Positions 1 to 8,978 of a stretch of DNA of 64,000 nt are shown here, piece after piece. The position numbers and the translations under genes are program-made. The notes under the pieces were generated by a model. That model saw nothing but the letters and a program-made list of their open reading frames with translations, was not told the DNA's origin and ran no database searches. Each line of letters starts with the position of its first letter. Position 1 is the stretch's first letter. Location of the stretch: contig JAGQYI010000087.1 of the NCBI GenBank assembly GCA_020436165.1, positions 32,781 to 96,780 of the forward strand, in the 5' to 3' direction. Source of the stretch: Cyclobacteriaceae bacterium. GTDB lineage: Bacteria > Bacteroidota > Bacteroidia > Cytophagales > Cyclobacteriaceae.

Positions 1-1
1 A

Positions 2-1597
2 ACGCACGAAGGAGGGGGTTCCTTTATGGCAGATGCCATATCGCGCACTTCCGATAGCATAGGCGTATTAACTATTGTGCCGGCTGCTGGTTTAACGCAT
101 GCCATGAGCGGAATAGGCGAAGCCTTTTTGGACGGAATACCTATGCTTATTTTGGCCGGAGGAACGCACCGTGCTTCGGGCAAATCGTATCAGTTGCATC
201 AGTTCGATCAAATGGCGCTGGCCAAAAGTATTACAAAGGCCCAGTTCTTAATTGAAAAGCATGAAGATGTAATCTCAACCATTTTTAAAGCATACGATAT
301 TGCGACAAGTGATGAACCGGGACCTGTATTTATAGAGCTACCGGTAAACCTTCAATTGTTTACAGGAGAAGTTGAAAACCTACCCACTTATAATGCAGTA
401 AATAGGTCGCAAACCATTGATCAAACATCTATTGACAAAGCTGTAAAGCTTTTGAAAAACGCTGTAAACCCAATGTTGTTTGTGGGTTGGGGAGCGGTTG
501 ATGCTACAAAAGAAACCATTGAACTGGCTGAACTTTTAGCAGCTCCAGTTTCTACCACTTTGCAAGGTAAAAGTGCCTTTCCCAACAACCATCCTCTTTA
601 TACAAGTGTAGGATTGGGTGCCTCTTCAAAACCATCTGCTCAGTGGGCTTTGGAAAAACATGATGTTCTTTTAGCAGTGGGCACCCGGTTTGGAGAAATA
701 GCAACCGGAAGCTACGGGCTTGAACCGCCCCAAAACTTGATTCACATCGATATTAATCCCGAGGTCTTTAATAAGAATTTTTCTGCAGAAGTTACTATTC
801 AGGCAGATGCAAAACAGGCACTTAGGCTGCTACTTGAAGGACTTAAAAAATTAGAATTTTCTGCATCAAGATCAATTTCTGAAGCAGGTAAGAAGATTAA
901 GGATGAGAATGAAAAATATCTGAAGAACTGGTTGAAGAAAAAGAAGGAAAACATTGTTTCACCGGGGCACTTCTTCACTTCTTTGCGTTCGCATTTGCAG
1001 GAAGATGCAATAATGGTAGTGGATGATGGAAAACATACATTTTTAGCTTCCGAGTTATTCCAGGTATTTAAGCCACGTCATTTTATTTCACCTACTGATT
1101 TTAATTGTATGGGGTATTGTGTTCCTGCCACAATTGCGGCTAAAATGGCCAATCCGCAAAAGCAGGTTGTAGGAATAGTTGGAGATGGCGCTTTTCAAAT
1201 GACAGGCCTGGAAGCCATAACAGCGGCAGCTTACCGGGTGCCGGTAATATTCTTTATTTTCAATGATGGTGAGCTTGGGCAAATATCACAGTTTCAGAAA
1301 ATACCTTTAAACCGCAAAACTTGTTCAATAATTGGCAAAGCTAATTTTGAAGGAGTAGCGCTGGCAACAGGAGCCGAATATTTATTACTTGAGAATGACC
1401 ACAATATAGATTCTGTTATTACAAAAGCTCTTGATCTGGCCGCTTCAGGGAAACATGTTATGGTAGATATAAAAATTGATTACTCACAAAAGACCATGCT
1501 TACGAAAGGGGTGGTAAAGGTTAATTTAAAACGGTTTCCATTTAAAGAGAAGGTTCGCTTTTTAGGAAGGGCTTTAGGCCGTCATATATTGGGTTAA
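2..1597 (+). CDS. Thiamine-pyrophosphate enzyme, acetolactate-synthase-like (5' truncated by window)
   Basis: TPP-dependent enzyme of the acetolactate synthase / benzoylformate decarboxylase superfamily. The reading frame is open to the window edge: codons before the first ATG (position 26) read THEGGGSF and continue into MADA, the usual N-terminal TPP motif with its catalytic Glu. So the ATG at 26 is internal and roughly 50 residues are missing upstream. Seen: a central dehydrogenase-like domain and the C-terminal TPP/Mg2+ motif GDGAFQ followed about 25 residues later by FNDG (codons around 1181-1270). The C-terminal tail is basic. The substrate cannot be told: biosynthetic IlvB usually sits with ilvN, ilvC or ilvD, and none is visible. 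A peroxiredoxin follows, with a different likely transcription unit. Confidence 0.85.
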   Translation, partial: THEGGGSFMADAISRTSDSIGVLTIVPAAGLTHAMSGIGEAFLDGIPMLILAGGTHRASGKSYQLHQFDQMALAKSITKAQFLIEKHEDVISTIFKAYDIATSDEPGPVFIELPVNLQLFTGEVENLPTYNAVNRSQTIDQTSIDKAVKLLKNAVNPMLFVGWGAVDATKETIELAELLAAPVSTTLQGKSAFPNNHPLYTSVGLGASSKPSAQWALEKHDVLLAVGTRFGEIATGSYGLEPPQNLIHIDINPEVFNKNFSAEVTIQADAKQALRLLLEGLKKLEFSASRSISEAGKKIKDENEKYLKNWLKKKKENIVSPGHFFTSLRSHLQEDAIMVVDDGKHTFLASELFQVFKPRHFISPTDFNCMGYCVPATIAAKMANPQKQVVGIVGDGAFQMTGLEAITAAAYRVPVIFFIFNDGELGQISQFQKIPLNRKTCSIIGKANFEGVALATGAEYLLLENDHNIDSVITKALDLAASGKHVMVDIKIDYSQKTMLTKGVVKVNLKRFPFKEKVRFLGRALGRHILG

Positions 1598-1686
1598 TAT
1601 CAAGTTTATTGATGATGAGATTAGTATTATTTATTTGATTCTAAGTCAATTCAAAACGAAATTTGCAATGTAAATTTTTTAAAGTT

Positions 1687-2337
1687 ATGGAAGAAGAACA
1701 AGTTTTTAAAATGCCTCTAATCGGTGACCAGGCTCCTGATTTTACGGCTGTTACAACAAAAGGTACAATCAAGTTTTCAGACTATGCTAAAGGCAAATGG
1801 GTAGTTATGTTCTCCCACCCAGCTGACTTTACTCCTGTTTGTACAACCGAGATGAGCGGTTTTGCTGAAAGAAAGGCAGAATTTGATGCGCTCAATACAG
1901 AACTTATGGGTTTGAGTATTGATAGTATTCATGCGCACTTGGCATGGGTTAACAATGTAAGGGAAAGGACCGGAGTTTACTTTGATTTCCCAATCATCGC
2001 TGATTTGGATATGAAAGTATCCAAACTCTATGGCATGCTGCAACCAAACGAAAGCGAAACAGCAGCAGTACGTGCGGTTTTCTTTATTGACCCTAAGAAA
2101 AAAATCCGTTTGATTATGTACTATCCATTGAACGTGGGTAGAAATATGGACGAAATCTTAAGAGTATTGGAAGCGCTACAAACAGCTGATGCTAATGGAG
2201 TTGCAATGCCTCTTAACTGGAGAAAAGGGGACAAAGTGATTGTTCCTCCACCAAAAACATTAGATGAAATGCAGCAACGACTGGATGATACATCTTGTGA
2301 AAAAATAGATTTTTATCTCTGCAAAAAAGAGTTATAA
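1687..2337 (+). CDS. Peroxiredoxin, 1-Cys / Prx6 family
   Basis: Thiol peroxidase that reduces H2O2 and alkyl hydroperoxides in the cytoplasm. The catalytic motif TPVCTTE places the peroxidatic Cys at residue 52 (codon 1840-1842). The long C-terminal region with LNWRKGDKVIVPPP is characteristic of the Prx6 subgroup, and 216 residues is the usual length. The frame is open further upstream to a TTG at 1663, but ATG 1687 (MEEEQVF) or ATG 1711 (MPLIGD) is more likely, because the family starts a few residues before GDxAPDF. A Cys near the C-terminus (SCEKIDFYLCKKEL) is unusual for 1-Cys enzymes and may or may not act in resolution. A strong terminator follows at once. Confidence 0.93.
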   Translation: MEEEQVFKMPLIGDQAPDFTAVTTKGTIKFSDYAKGKWVVMFSHPADFTPVCTTEMSGFAERKAEFDALNTELMGLSIDSIHAHLAWVNNVRERTGVYFDFPIIADLDMKVSKLYGMLQPNESETAAVRAVFFIDPKKKIRLIMYYPLNVGRNMDEILRVLEALQTADANGVAMPLNWRKGDKVIVPPPKTLDEMQQRLDDTSCEKIDFYLCKKEL

Positions 2338-2340
2338 TAA

Positions 2341-2368
2341 AAAAGCCTCCTAAATCAGGAGGCTTTTT
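2341..2368 (+). terminator. Rho-independent terminator of the peroxiredoxin gene
   Basis: Perfect 11-bp stem AAAAGCCTCCT / AGGAGGCTTTT with a 5-nt loop, running into TTTTT, three bases after the stop codon. The A-run on the left arm makes it potentially active on both strands. Confidence 0.9.
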
Positions 2369-2370
2369 CA

Positions 2371-2402
2371 TTTGTATATGATTTTATCAATCGGTAATTT
2401 TA
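2371..2402 (+). promoter_or_regulatory. Candidate Bacteroidota promoter of the lipoprotein gene
   Basis: TTTG at 2371-2374, 20-nt spacer, TAATTTTA at 2395-2402. This matches TTTG-N19-23-TAnnTTTG with one mismatch in the -7 box. It lies directly after the upstream terminator and would give a leader of about 60 nt. Confidence 0.45.
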
Positions 2403-2466
2403 TAATCAGGAAACGTAAAGGTTACCTATTAATTACTAAAGCTATATACACAAAAAAAACTATACA

Positions 2467-3015
2467 ATGAAGAAACTTCCCCTTTACCTTGTGGCCATTA
2501 TTCCATTAGTTATACTGGCTAGTTGCGATTTTCTTGAAAAGTTTGATCATTTTACGGCAGGTAGCACATTTAGTGAATCATTTAATGTAACAGTAGACCA
2601 AAATGATCCTGACTTTGTGGGTTCAGTTGAATTTGCTGCAACTGATGATGAGACAATAAAAGAGAATATTGATAAAATAAGTGACTACAAAATAAATAAG
2701 CTAAGCTTTATTGTAGATTCTTATAATGGTCCTTCTAATTCAACAGGCAGTGGCCAATTTTCTTTTTCTTCTTTAGGCACACAGATAGGATCAACAGTAT
2801 CTGTTTCTAATATTAACTTTGGTCAATTAGCAGTTTCGGGACAAGAGGTAGAAATACCTTTGACAGATGATATAATAGTAGCTGTGCGTGATGCTTATTT
2901 GGGTGGTAATCCTGTAAAAATTGATGCCAGCGGTGAGCTTACCAATCTTACAGAACCAGCTACATTTGAGTTTACCGTGTATATGTCAGTTGAGGCAAGA
3001 GTAGAGTTAGATTAA
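2467..3015 (+). CDS. Small lipoprotein of unknown function
   Basis: 182 residues with a hydrophobic signal sequence and a clear lipobox ending at Cys20 (LASC), so export and lipidation are expected. The mature part is acidic (many Asp, Glu and Ser), contains no other Cys, and looks all-beta from its alternating hydrophobic pattern. I do not recognise a family. It stands alone: its own candidate promoter precedes it and a bidirectional terminator separates it from the convergent histidine kinase. An envelope or surface role is inference from the lipobox only. Confidence 0.75.
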   Translation: MKKLPLYLVAIIPLVILASCDFLEKFDHFTAGSTFSESFNVTVDQNDPDFVGSVEFAATDDETIKENIDKISDYKINKLSFIVDSYNGPSNSTGSGQFSFSSLGTQIGSTVSVSNINFGQLAVSGQEVEIPLTDDIIVAVRDAYLGGNPVKIDASGELTNLTEPATFEFTVYMSVEARVELD

Positions 3016-3036
3016 AATCAAAAAAATTGAATATGT

Positions 3037-3065
3037 AAAAAAAGCCTGTTTATCAGGCTTTTTTT
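3037..3065. terminator. Bidirectional terminator between lipoprotein and histidine kinase genes
   Basis: Perfect inverted repeat AAAAAAAGCCTG / CAGGCTTTTTTT around a 5-nt loop. The U-run follows the stem on both strands. The last codons and the TGA stop of the minus-strand kinase (3053-3055) lie inside the hairpin. Confidence 0.9.
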
Positions 3066-5353
3066 ATGCTTGGCAGGTAAATGGTTATTGTGGTTCCTTT
3101 GCCCACTTCACTTTCTATATCAATATTGCCATTCAGTTTTCCAATTGTTTCGTTTACGATATACAGGCCAAGTCCGCTTCCATCGGATATTTCATTGCCT
3201 CTGTAGAACATTTCAAAAATTCGTTCTTTAAATTCATCCTTTATACCAATCCCGTTATCAGTAAAGATCATCCTGACACCGTCTTTATTGGTAGTTATTT
3301 CAATAGATAGGTACTTATCGCTTTTACCTGGGTCTGCATATTTAATTGCATTGCCAATAAGATTTTTGAGGATAATACTTATTCTTAATGTATCTGAATA
3401 AAAAGAAGCTCTTTCAATTATATCGCTCTCAATTCTAACCTTTTTCCAATTTTCAAGGTATTTCAGTTCCTGTTTGGCGCTATTAATTAGCCCTTTAAAA
3501 TTTATAGGCATATTTACTACCTCAAGGTTCTCATTTTGAGAATACGCCAAAATCGATTTTATAAAAATATCCTGCTTATGCACACTTTGTTCAATCATTC
3601 GAACCATATCCTTGATTGTATTAAGGTCTTCTTCCATCAAAATAATATGGGTAAGGCCCAGTATAGAAGATAGGGGAGCCCTCAAATCATGGGAGGCATG
3701 ATAAGCAAATGAATCTAACTCATAGTTCTTGATTTTTAAACTTTCCTGAAATTGTTTACGCTGTGTAATGTCGAGTTGGATAAAAACATGCTTTACTATT
3801 TCGCCATTTACATCTTTGAAAGGAATTATCCAGGTATCTGTCCAAAAGTAAGACCCGTCTTTTGCTTTATTCTGCAATTCTCCATGCCACACGTTTCCTG
3901 AAGATATGGTTTTCCAGAGTTCATCAAAATATTCTTTATTATGATATTCTGAATTGAGAATACTGAAATGTTTGGAAAGCAATTGGGCCTCTTTATACTT
4001 ACTTGTATCGCAAAACTTCTTATTTACATATGTTATAATACCCAATTCATTTGTCTCGGATACCAACCCGGCAACATCAAGCGCTGATTTCTGAAAGTCA
4101 AGCTGATAAATAGTTTCCTGAAGTTGTTGCTCAAATAATTTGGTTTGTGTTATGTTTTGTGTAAGAAATATACCGGCTATTATGTTGCCTTTGGCATCTT
4201 TTCCAGCTGCTCCTCTGAAAACATAATGTTGACCTTTAAACGGATATTCAAATTCAACACTTTCACCCTTTTCAATTACTTTTTCAAAATAAGGCTGTAA
4301 ATATTCAAGTCTGTTTTTTGCATAAACCTCAAATATTGTCTTACCTACATAATAATCTTCCGATCTTTCAAGTTTTTCAAACTCTTCTCCTTCAGCAATG
4401 ATAAATCTGTAGTCTGTATCAATGAGGAAGATCGCACCATTGGGTATATTGTTTCCAAGAATTCTGTAGTAGTTAAAGAATTTTTCTTTTTCCTGTTCAG
4501 CTTCTTTTTTATCAGTAATATCTCTGGAAGTGCTCAAGATTAGGATTACGTTACCCTCGTCATCAAAAATTGGTCTGCTATGAGACTCTATCCATCTATA
4601 TCCTCTATCTTTCGATCGAAACAGAAACTCCATTTTAGGTGGCGGGCCGGCAGGTTCGTCACCGTGCTGGCTTCGTGCATGGTCTTCCTGTAATTGTTTT
4701 ATTACATCAGGGTGAAAGAAATCGTACGGAGATTTGCCAATTAAATCCTCGGGCTGATATCCGGTTACTTCTGTAACTGAAGGAGAGCAATAAAGGTACT
4801 TCGCATGTATGGGCTCATGCAAACAAACCAAATCACTAACATTTTCACTTATTAGTTTAAATTTATCTACTTTTTCAGAAAGGATCCTCTGTATATCCTG
4901 CATCACAGAGACCGATTCTTCCGGCCCTTTCTGGCTTAACTCTACCCCTAAAAATTCCAGAGCTTTGGATAGCTTACTGTGTTCGAGTAGTGAAGAGTCA
5001 GTAATTTCGTTACCAACAACGTATACAAATTTTGCAGTAACATCAGAAAGTAATCTCCAATAGTAGTATTTTACCGATCTTTTTTTAGTCTTTAAACCAA
5101 CCTCAAGCAATTTTTTACAAGAAATTTTTGTTAAAGTGCTCCAAACTTTATCAAATTGTTTTTTCTCGGATACAAGCTCTCTAAAACCAATTTTCTCTAA
5201 CTCATTTTCTTTATATCCTAAAGAATTTATGAAAATTGAATTTGCTTTAACTATACCAGTTTCAAAATCAAGTATTAAATGAATCTCATCTGATAAATCT
5301 ATCAGATTTTCGTAATTAGGGACTTTGATATTTTGTTGACTTGTTTTTTTCAA
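3053..5353 (-). CDS. Multi-PAS sensor histidine kinase
   Basis: 766-residue histidine kinase with no convincing transmembrane segment, so probably a cytoplasmic sensor. Order: N-terminal PAS-like region (about 15-100), PAS-PAC (about 160-290, with PSVTEVTGYQPEDLIG and DITDKKEAE), two more PAS units (about 290-410 and 415-535, each ending in a PAC-like ITQ motif), then HisKA with the phospho-accepting His555 (SHDLRAPLSS) and HATPase_c with N-box (NLIGNAIKYA), DNGIGI and GSGLGL. No receiver domain and no response regulator next door, so it is an orphan kinase. The four sensory units suggest several inputs, but no ligand (haem, flavin) can be assigned by eye. The gene ends inside a bidirectional terminator. 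Confidence 0.92.
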   Translation of the reverse strand: MKKTSQQNIKVPNYENLIDLSDEIHLILDFETGIVKANSIFINSLGYKENELEKIGFRELVSEKKQFDKVWSTLTKISCKKLLEVGLKTKKRSVKYYYWRLLSDVTAKFVYVVGNEITDSSLLEHSKLSKALEFLGVELSQKGPEESVSVMQDIQRILSEKVDKFKLISENVSDLVCLHEPIHAKYLYCSPSVTEVTGYQPEDLIGKSPYDFFHPDVIKQLQEDHARSQHGDEPAGPPPKMEFLFRSKDRGYRWIESHSRPIFDDEGNVILILSTSRDITDKKEAEQEKEKFFNYYRILGNNIPNGAIFLIDTDYRFIIAEGEEFEKLERSEDYYVGKTIFEVYAKNRLEYLQPYFEKVIEKGESVEFEYPFKGQHYVFRGAAGKDAKGNIIAGIFLTQNITQTKLFEQQLQETIYQLDFQKSALDVAGLVSETNELGIITYVNKKFCDTSKYKEAQLLSKHFSILNSEYHNKEYFDELWKTISSGNVWHGELQNKAKDGSYFWTDTWIIPFKDVNGEIVKHVFIQLDITQRKQFQESLKIKNYELDSFAYHASHDLRAPLSSILGLTHIILMEEDLNTIKDMVRMIEQSVHKQDIFIKSILAYSQNENLEVVNMPINFKGLINSAKQELKYLENWKKVRIESDIIERASFYSDTLRISIILKNLIGNAIKYADPGKSDKYLSIEITTNKDGVRMIFTDNGIGIKDEFKERIFEMFYRGNEISDGSGLGLYIVNETIGKLNGNIDIESEVGKGTTITIYLPSIKKA

Positions 5354-5716
5354 GACTTTATGAGTATAACTAAATATACGTAAAAATTAAGTTGTATGCG
5401 TTTTTTTTATCCTAGCAAAAAGCACTCATTAATGCTATAATACATAAATAGAATAACCGAAGCAAAGATTACCTAATTTTGGAATACTTCGCTACTATGA
5501 ATAGTTATATTCTATTTGTTTATTTCTAAAACAAATACTTCTTTTGCAACTTGTTGTAATTCAACGCCTTTGCTTGATTGATTTTTTTAACAATTATTTT
5601 TTCTTGAGAATGGTATTAGAATAATTCATTTTTTAAGGCTGTGATTGTCCTTTCAAGTTCCTTTTGTTAACCACCATCTAACAAAAATTTAACTAACCTT
5701 TTTAAACCAAACTGAA
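5354..5716. other. 363-bp AT-rich divergent intergenic region with a long imperfect hairpin
   Basis: Lies between the divergently transcribed histidine kinase and GNAT genes, so it must hold both promoters. No coding frame is credible. Seen: an inverted repeat with arms at 5446-5457 (AAATAGAATAAC) and 5504-5517 (two-base bulge), enclosing a second short repeat CGAAG (5458-5462) / CTTCG (5487-5491). A TTTTGTTAAC block lies near 5665. No box matching TAnnTTTG at a proper distance was found, so the promoters are not assigned. Confidence 0.5.
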
Positions 5717-6358
5717 ATGCTAGGTAAGTTTAGCGTTCAAATTGCGCGTGCAATTGACAGATATGATATTGCTCACGAATTTTCTATCAAGCATAAGCGT
5801 GTGCTTAAAAGTTATGGAGTAGACGGTATTTCATCTGCAAAAGCACGGTGGAAATACCTACCTAACGTATACATGATTGCTGTGTATGATAATATTTCAG
5901 GCGAGATGATAGGAGGGATGCGATTAGAAGTTTCATCGCAAAAGTACCTGTTACCGTTTGAAGCTGCCTTAGGCAATACTATGCCGGAGGTTAAGAAATT
6001 TGTCTCTACTCATCGGTATTCAGGTGGCGTGTGTGAATTTTCCGGGTTATGGGTTGATCCAAAATTCCGAAAGATGCATATTCCTGAGTACATGACAAAA
6101 CTGGGAATTACCTTATCCGGAAAATTGGGGATCAAATATGCTTTTGCATTTGCGAATAATTACTCACGACCTATAACCGAAAAATTAGGGTTTGATGTAC
6201 AAAGTATTGATGGTCAAACGGTTTTTTTATATCCTGATGAAAGATATCCTACTCAATTAATGAGAAAGGATTGTACTACAGGTTTATCGGATGCTTTAGT
6301 TGAAAGTGAAGAATTTCTAAAAGAACATGCATTAGATCATATTGTACCTGCCAGGTGA
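5717..6358 (+). CDS. GNAT-family N-acetyltransferase-like protein
   Basis: 213 residues with a GNAT-like layout: an N-terminal helix region, a strand followed by IGGMRLEV, the central strand FSGLWVDPKFRKMHIPEYM (the acetyl-CoA loop would be here, although R/QxxGxG/A is not canonical), and AFANNYSRPITEKLGFDV, the usual C-terminal NxxSxxxxEKLGF pattern. The substrate is unknown. The early part also recalls the acyl-homoserine-lactone synthase and N-acyl-amino-acid synthase branch of the fold, but no LuxI signature residues are clear. Its 3' end overlaps the convergent flavoprotein gene by 27 bp. Confidence 0.7.
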   Translation: MLGKFSVQIARAIDRYDIAHEFSIKHKRVLKSYGVDGISSAKARWKYLPNVYMIAVYDNISGEMIGGMRLEVSSQKYLLPFEAALGNTMPEVKKFVSTHRYSGGVCEFSGLWVDPKFRKMHIPEYMTKLGITLSGKLGIKYAFAFANNYSRPITEKLGFDVQSIDGQTVFLYPDERYPTQLMRKDCTTGLSDALVESEEFLKEHALDHIVPAR

Positions 6359-7921
6359 AATAATTCCGTTGGGATCGAAAATTGTCTTTAACTCTTTAAT
6401 GGTTACCCAAAAGGAATCATTTTTCCCGATTACCTGGCCCATTCTGTCAATATCGGTTCTATAAAGTATAAAACCTTCCTTCATAAAGTACGCATTAAGC
6501 TCATCTATAGCTTTTTTTGCTTTTTCAAATGTATCTAAATCGCTCTTTTTAAAAGCGAGGTTAATTACCGACTCTATGCTCTTAGAGTCTATTATGTTGA
6601 AAGTAATATAAGCTTCGAACCCATAATTTCTAAAAATTTCAACTGTGGCTTGAGCAGCTTTTTTAAGGGAGCTTCCATTTAGAGGCAAAATAGGAAGACT
6701 AAATAACAAGCCCGCATCGGTGCTATCCATATCTTCTGCACTATTCGGAGGTATTGGTTCATTTACAGGCCAATAAACGCTGTCAAGGGCCATATCAGAA
6801 GGAATTCCCTGGCTATAGGAAAAAGCAGCCTCCATAGCCACAGTAAATGCTTTTAGTTTTTTGAAGTAGGGCAAAAAAGAGAATAGCTGTACGACACGTT
6901 GAAGGCGGGAAATCTTTTTCTGTGTAAGAAACATAACTTTTCCATACTTTTTCATTTTCCTTTTGATTGTCTTTTTTGCGAGTCGCACTTCCTTTCTGGA
7001 TCCCATAACTCCTCCAAAAGCGCTCCAGGTGTCTTTAGTAATTCTTGAGTGAAAAGCTGCAGATTCTCTTTTGGCCTGATCTGCGTTCATCCCCAGCTGA
7101 TTTTTAAAATAAGACTCTACATGTGGTAGTAAGGCAATGGCAGACCTGTTCCTGTTTGCAATATGAAATGCAGTGGTAATTATTTCCTGTTTTCGTAACT
7201 GCGCGAGTTCATTAATATAGTTTTCATAGTTTTTTTCATCGGTAAGACCACACATTAAAATTGCATGAATTTCCCTTTTGGGAATAAGGTCAAAGGTGGC
7301 TTGTGTTACAATGCCGTAATTCGACTGAAAAAATAGACCTGTAATATCTGGTCCAACTCCATAAGAGTAAACCCCTTTTGTCCTGGCATTTTCATAATGT
7401 GCAAATCCCGTTTGAATGGTCTTTCCATTGCCCATAACAACTTTCAATGCTCTCAGGTTTTCTACCCGTGAAGAAAAATACCCGACACCACGTTCAAGGC
7501 TATTGCCTATGATACTTGTGTGCGCACTGGAACCTGTAACATTAAATATATAAGGCAAATCATTCTTTTGGAGGTAGGAGTAAAGCTGTTGTTGCGTAAC
7601 GCCTGGTTCGATTACAGCATAATCATGGTCGGCATTAATTTCGATTATGCGGTTCATTTTGCTAAAATTGACCACTATACAATCGTTGATAACGGGAACC
7701 TTTGAGCCCATTCCCCAATTTTTGCCAGTGCTTATGGGGTATAAGGCAACCTTATTTTCGTTGGCCCATTGAATTGTTTTTTCTACTTCTTCATGTGAAG
7801 ACGGATAGACGACAGCCCTAATGCTTCTTTTGAAACCCCCAGCATTATTTTCATACACTTTTAGTTCCAGTGCATCTGTAATGCTGTTCTTTTCTGAAAA
7901 AAAATCCGGAATGAGAGTCAT
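6332..7921 (-). CDS. FAD-binding oxidoreductase of the vanillyl-alcohol oxidase / p-cresol methylhydroxylase family
   Basis: 529 residues. The N-terminal PCMH-type FAD-binding domain shows AVVYPSSHEEVEKTIQWA, then PISTGKNWGMGSKVP, VIEPGVTQQQLYSYL and IIGNSLERGVGYFSSR. The last is the VAO-type pattern GNxxERGxGY. A C-terminal substrate domain ends in IKTIFDPNGIISPGR-like sequence (seen as FDPNGIISPGRYNMI). VAO-family enzymes oxidise para-substituted phenols, often with covalently bound FAD. The substrate here is unknown, and no cytochrome subunit gene is adjacent, so an oxidase or an unknown acceptor is equally possible. The gene is convergent with the GNAT gene. The start codon is ATG, 96 bp from the divergent SemiSWEET gene. 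Confidence 0.85.
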   Translation of the reverse strand: MTLIPDFFSEKNSITDALELKVYENNAGGFKRSIRAVVYPSSHEEVEKTIQWANENKVALYPISTGKNWGMGSKVPVINDCIVVNFSKMNRIIEINADHDYAVIEPGVTQQQLYSYLQKNDLPYIFNVTGSSAHTSIIGNSLERGVGYFSSRVENLRALKVVMGNGKTIQTGFAHYENARTKGVYSYGVGPDITGLFFQSNYGIVTQATFDLIPKREIHAILMCGLTDEKNYENYINELAQLRKQEIITTAFHIANRNRSAIALLPHVESYFKNQLGMNADQAKRESAAFHSRITKDTWSAFGGVMGSRKEVRLAKKTIKRKMKKYGKVMFLTQKKISRLQRVVQLFSFLPYFKKLKAFTVAMEAAFSYSQGIPSDMALDSVYWPVNEPIPPNSAEDMDSTDAGLLFSLPILPLNGSSLKKAAQATVEIFRNYGFEAYITFNIIDSKSIESVINLAFKKSDLDTFEKAKKAIDELNAYFMKEGFILYRTDIDRMGQVIGKNDSFWVTIKELKTIFDPNGIISPGRYNMI

Positions 7922-8017
7922 CGAGTTAAATTAACAATTAAAAATGTATTTCCTCCAAAGAGTGTCATAATTGTAGCTTACATTGAAAGAGTCTATTTTA
8001 GTATAAAAACTAGGTAT

Positions 8018-8272
8018 ATGAACTGGATAGAAATTGCAGGCCATACAGGCGCGTTTTTAAGTAGCGTTACTTTCGTGCCACAGGTTTACAAAGCATGGCA
8101 AAGTAAAAGCGTTGGGGACCTCAGCTTAGCCATGATACTAATTGTGGTAACAAGTACGGTAATTTGGCTGGTTTATGGCGTTTCCCTGATGTTATGGCCC
8201 GTAATTATTGCTAACTCAATCATCTTTTTTCTTGCGAGCCTCTTACTCATATTCAAACTAACATTTAAATAA
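8018..8272 (+). CDS. SemiSWEET-type sugar transporter (PQ-loop)
   Basis: 84 residues with three hydrophobic helices (about 8-26, 33-54, 58-82). A PQ-loop motif, FVPQVYKAWQSKS, has Pro21-Gln22. Bacterial SemiSWEETs are three-helix half-transporters that dimerise to form a sugar pore, and their usual length is 85-100. The substrate cannot be told. It is convergent with the following membrane protein gene. Confidence 0.85.
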   Translation: MNWIEIAGHTGAFLSSVTFVPQVYKAWQSKSVGDLSLAMILIVVTSTVIWLVYGVSLMLWPVIIANSIIFFLASLLLIFKLTFK

Positions 8273-8282
8273 GCAGTGCAGA

Positions 8283-8840
8283 TTAAGGCCAGAGCCATCC
8301 AAAGGTTCCTGCTGTTACCAGGGCATAAATTAAGCCATCAAAAACAGATTTTAGAGTGGTAGACCATGGCCGCTTATACCAGATTGAATTTTGCAATAGT
8401 GCAAAGGAATAGCCCATAAAGGCAGTTGTGCCTACAAATCTGAATACAGAAAGATAGTCTGAATTTGTAATAAGGGCTTCAGCAGCAACATAACCTGAGA
8501 ACAGTCCGACCAATAGTGAATACAGGAACCATTGAATTAGGCTAGCTCCCATTGATATTTGCCCATTAGGGAAAATGTTAATAAAAGCAACAGGACCTTT
8601 GTTAAGTTTTTCCTTGTATTCATCTGTTTGGCGTTCCTTATTGTCTTTTGCAAAAGGGAAAACATATTCTCCTTCGGGTAAGTCCAGTGGTCTTAGTGCG
8701 TCCATTACTTCCTTTTCTTTTTGCAAACCCTTGAAGTCAGAGTTATGGTAGGTGAGGAGCATGTGTAAAAGCGAACTAAGAATGAATACGAAAACAGCCG
8801 ATACAAGAATTGGCAACCATAGTGAAGTTAATGAGATCAT
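8283..8840 (-). CDS. Hypothetical four-helix membrane protein
   Basis: 185 residues. One transmembrane helix at 8-28 is followed by a soluble loop of about 70 residues (PEGEYVFPFAKDN, GPVAFINIFPNG), then three helices near 100-125, 130-152 and 160-183. I do not recognise a characterised family. It looks like a single-gene unit between SemiSWEET and the DUF2911 terminator. Confidence 0.65.
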   Translation of the reverse strand: MISLTSLWLPILVSAVFVFILSSLLHMLLTYHNSDFKGLQKEKEVMDALRPLDLPEGEYVFPFAKDNKERQTDEYKEKLNKGPVAFINIFPNGQISMGASLIQWFLYSLLVGLFSGYVAAEALITNSDYLSVFRFVGTTAFMGYSFALLQNSIWYKRPWSTTLKSVFDGLIYALVTAGTFGWLWP

Positions 8841-8918
8841 AGTAGTAAAGTTTTGGTTATTAGGAGGTTAAAAATAAACTATTTTTCTCTCTCTAAAAAT
8901 CTACTTTGATTTTGATAT

Positions 8919-8952
8919 AAAAAAAGACCTTGGGAAATTTTCCCAAGGTCTT
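8919..8952 (-). terminator. Terminator downstream of the DUF2911 pair
   Basis: Read on the minus strand: a 12-bp stem AAGACCTTGGGA / TCCCAAGGTCTT followed by a run of T. It lies 27 bp past the stop of the second DUF2911 gene. Confidence 0.88.
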
Positions 8953-8978
8953 GCTTAAGCTATTGGTTGATTAAGAAA

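Noticed and set aside
5717..6358. LuxI-type quorum-sensing signal synthase
   Set aside because: The early part recalls that fold, but I could not identify its signature residues, and no LuxR-type gene is nearby. Kept as GNAT-like.
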